Shown: positions 62,053 through 64,000 of the stretch, piece by piece
How the letters are laid out: every line of letters begins with the position of its first letter
Position numbering within the stretch: the stretch's first letter is position 1
NCBI GenBank assembly: GCA_021234155.1
Contig: JAJEKV010000002.1
Coordinates: 9,264,409-9,328,408 of the forward strand
DNA from: Isoetes taiwanensis
Lineage: Eukaryota > Streptophyta > Lycopodiopsida > Isoetales > Isoetaceae
Direction of reading: 5' to 3'
DNA: 64,000 bases
Made by a program: the position numbers and the translations under genes
The notes under the pieces: model-generated
Databases searched by the model: none
Seen by the model: only the letters and a program-made list of their open reading frames with translations
Told to the model about the DNA's origin: nothing

Positions 62053-62594
62053 TTCCCCGTGACAGCGCCCGCCGCGAGATACACCCTCAGAACATGCCCA
62101 TTCTCACGTGAGCTGCTCTCAGCCCTTTGGGAATGTAGGACCGTAAGAGGTTCCGGACCCCTTTACCGACATTGTTCTATTTGCTCCGCATGTCACATGA
62201 CTTTCTTCTTGGCGGCCGAAGAGTCTCACGAGAGGGCCTGTGGACTTGGTGAGCGGGCTTGTAGGGTGTGTAATGACGCTGAATAAGAGGCAGGATCACC
62301 GGAGTCAGTGTCGGGTGCTGCCCTCCTCAAGGCTCAATGCCTTAGCCTCACCGTGAACCCACTGGCTCCATGGCCTTAACCATTGCTTAATTGAGGGGGC
62401 TAACCCTTCAATATAGCCTCTCAACGCTTCTTCTCGCTCATAATTGAACATACAAAATTCTCAAACGATAAATTCATCCTCGTAGGCCCTCGAACTCCGA
62501 CATTTTGCCCTTCCGCCCAACCCGTGAAAAGTCTCAACTGCTAAGTACGAAAGACGGGCACATAATGCTTAATTTAAAAGCTTTAGCAAACATT

Positions 62595-62816
62595 TTAAAC
62601 TTGCATCCGCTTCTGCCTAGGATGCTTGGCTCTAGCATAGCCCTTCCACCAAATACGAGCGGCCCTCAGAAGGTTTTGTAGTGGCAACCTTTCCTCAGAT
62701 CTTTCTCCGGCCATGCCATAGGATTTCCTAACTCCCTTCATCTCTCGGCCCAACCAGACTCTCGCATTCAGCCCGCCCCATTTCCCATCAAACCGGGCCA
62801 CTTCTGCTTTTTCCAT
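62595..62816 (-). pseudogene. Chromovirus gag fragment
   Basis: A 73-codon frame has VARFDGKWGG, ARVWLGREMKGV and LRAARIWWKGYAR. These resemble the F.G....W....E..F and A..WW......W core of retrotransposon gag (capsid). The continuation toward 62.3 kb is frame-broken. Confidence 0.7.
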
Positions 62817-62820
62817 ATAC

Positions 62821-64000
62821 CGTTATGGTCAAGGATCAACCGGGCCTTACTTCTGCATTCTTTGTCCTACTTTCATGGCCACCGTGATGATATGGGGACG
62901 CACTGAGGGACAATGTAAGGGCTGATTGTGAAGATGTGGCACTATCCGTAGACAAGCTTCTCGACGACGCTTGAACGGGTGCCTCCTTTAGCGCACAGGT
63001 CCGGGTTCCTGCGTGTGGTCAGCTGTTGTGGTGGGATTCTTACAGAATCTGAGGTAACTCCTGGCCCATCCTCCTCGCGACATGCTACTTGGGCTGGCAT
63101 TTAACACATAAGCTTGGAGCTCTTACTAACCGACGCTTCATCAACATGAGTTCTGTCAGTGTTAACTGCTAGCATTCGAGGGTGTCCGCCAGCTTATGAG
63201 GCGCTAATGCGTAATCGGGCTACCTTATATATTGACCATAAGAAGCGTATAAGCACTACGCTGATATCAAGTCCTCGTAAAGAAGATCATTTTGAGTAAA
63301 GGTTGGGGAAACAATAATACGTATACATAAAGAAAAATGAAGAAAAGATCTTTATCATAAGTCAAAGTGGTAATTATGATTGGGGGTGTGTTTTTTTTTT
63401 TTTACAAACTTAAGGTTGTACAACACAAAAGCGCTGATTATACATTGGGCAATTTTTACCAACTCACATTTAGCCATAACAACAACAAACTCCAAGAACA
63501 GCCTAGGGCGCTAAAAGGTACGTGGATAGAGTAGCCGATGCTCTCCCGCGATCAGCCTCTAACTACCTTATAGCGAGCCCATGCCCGGATGATAACGTGC
63601 ATCGTAGTCCAACATAGGACTAATAGTGAGTAAATTAAAAAAGGTCTCTTAGTGCATACAAAAGAGCTTATAAACGGTCGCTGCACGGCCAGAAGCTCCG
63701 CGTAATCGGGCCATATCCCCAAGAATCCTGTGTACTCCACGAAGAGTTTGTCAAGATGGATATTGACTATTTCCAAGCCTTTAGTTGAGCTTCATACTCC
63801 TTCCTCCACGGGTTCCCTACTTCATAGCATCATCCCGATCCGATAATTCCGCATCGCTGGACCGTAGTCCCGTTTCCGGAGGGGTACCGATCGTCCCTTC
63901 AGACTGGGTGGGTTATCCCGTCTCGATTCTTCGAGCTCATCACCGTGAAGACTCAAGAAGAATGAATAGACAATTTTGAACGATTTCTTATACCTAAACT
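62821..64000. other. No recognised gene; upstream side of the chromovirus
   Basis: A T run lies at about 63,389-63,404. Open frames are short and domainless. The 5' LTR of the chromovirus would be expected here or beyond the window edge, but no direct repeat with 56.8-58.3 kb was found. Confidence 0.35.

Larger units (their letters stand above)
58330..62820 (-). mobile_element. Ty3/Gypsy chromovirus, degenerate
   Basis: The order on the minus strand is gag, aspartic protease, reverse transcriptase, RNase H, integrase, chromodomain, which is diagnostic of plant chromoviruses. Every domain is broken by frameshifts and stops. A 260-bp inverted-repeat insertion lies between RT and RNase H. LTRs, primer-binding site and polypurine tract were not found; the right LTR may lie beyond the window. 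Confidence 0.92.

Overview
The window is nuclear DNA of a land plant. The one clear host gene is a minus-strand, ten-exon molybdenum aldehyde oxidase (30,215-36,796). It sits among plant-type retroelements: an L1 LINE, a chromodomain Ty3/Gypsy element, MITEs and CACTA-like ends. The species cannot be named from the sequence. The divergent aldehyde oxidase N terminus and an unusual Penelope-like reverse transcriptase would fit a gymnosperm, fern or other early lineage at least as well as a typical angiosperm, but this is inference.

Layout. (1) 1-9,383 is copy A of a direct duplication whose copy B is 21,074-30,470. Each copy holds a LINE ORF1 fragment, several minisatellite-like arrays and the last exon of aldehyde oxidase. 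In B that exon belongs to the complete gene; in A it is an orphan fragment. (2) 9,384-21,073, between the copies, holds a dispersed repeat, a plus-strand L1 LINE (about 10,265-15,793), a tRNA-derived SINE fragment, a second copy of the dispersed repeat, and a broken minus-strand LINE of another clade (16,708 to about 21,960) whose 5' end runs into copy B. (3) 30,215-36,796 is the aldehyde oxidase gene. (4) 36,800-49,340 has no genes but contains a 186-bp MITE with TTA target duplication and a 4.1-kb element with terminal inverted repeats. (5) 49,342-53,152 is an old reverse-transcriptase gene on the minus strand. It is open over long stretches but carries about ten in-frame stops. (6) 55,516-56,300 is a second 3' end of the minus-strand LINE family, with a GGAA-repeat tail. 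(7) 58,330-62,820 is a heavily broken chromovirus on the minus strand, with gag, protease, RT, RNase H, integrase and chromodomain in order and a 260-bp inverted-repeat insertion.

Two points deserve most attention. First, copies A and B are nearly identical over long blocks. In other blocks they differ mainly at CAG/CTG trinucleotides, the symmetrical CHG methylation context, and which copy is altered changes along the alignment. A 2-kb block at 43.1-45.1 kb is almost free of CAG/CTG. This suggests either methylation-linked consensus errors in the assembly or a CHG-directed mutation process, and it affects how the broken frames here should be read. Second, the reverse transcriptase at 49-53 kb has a Penelope/telomerase-side motif set with a long insertion. 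It may have been spliced, and all its stops fit single C-to-T changes.

The aldehyde oxidase has conserved exons, phases and catalytic motifs. One missing base in a G run in exon 6 breaks the frame, so it is either a very recent pseudogene or, more simply, carries a sequence error.
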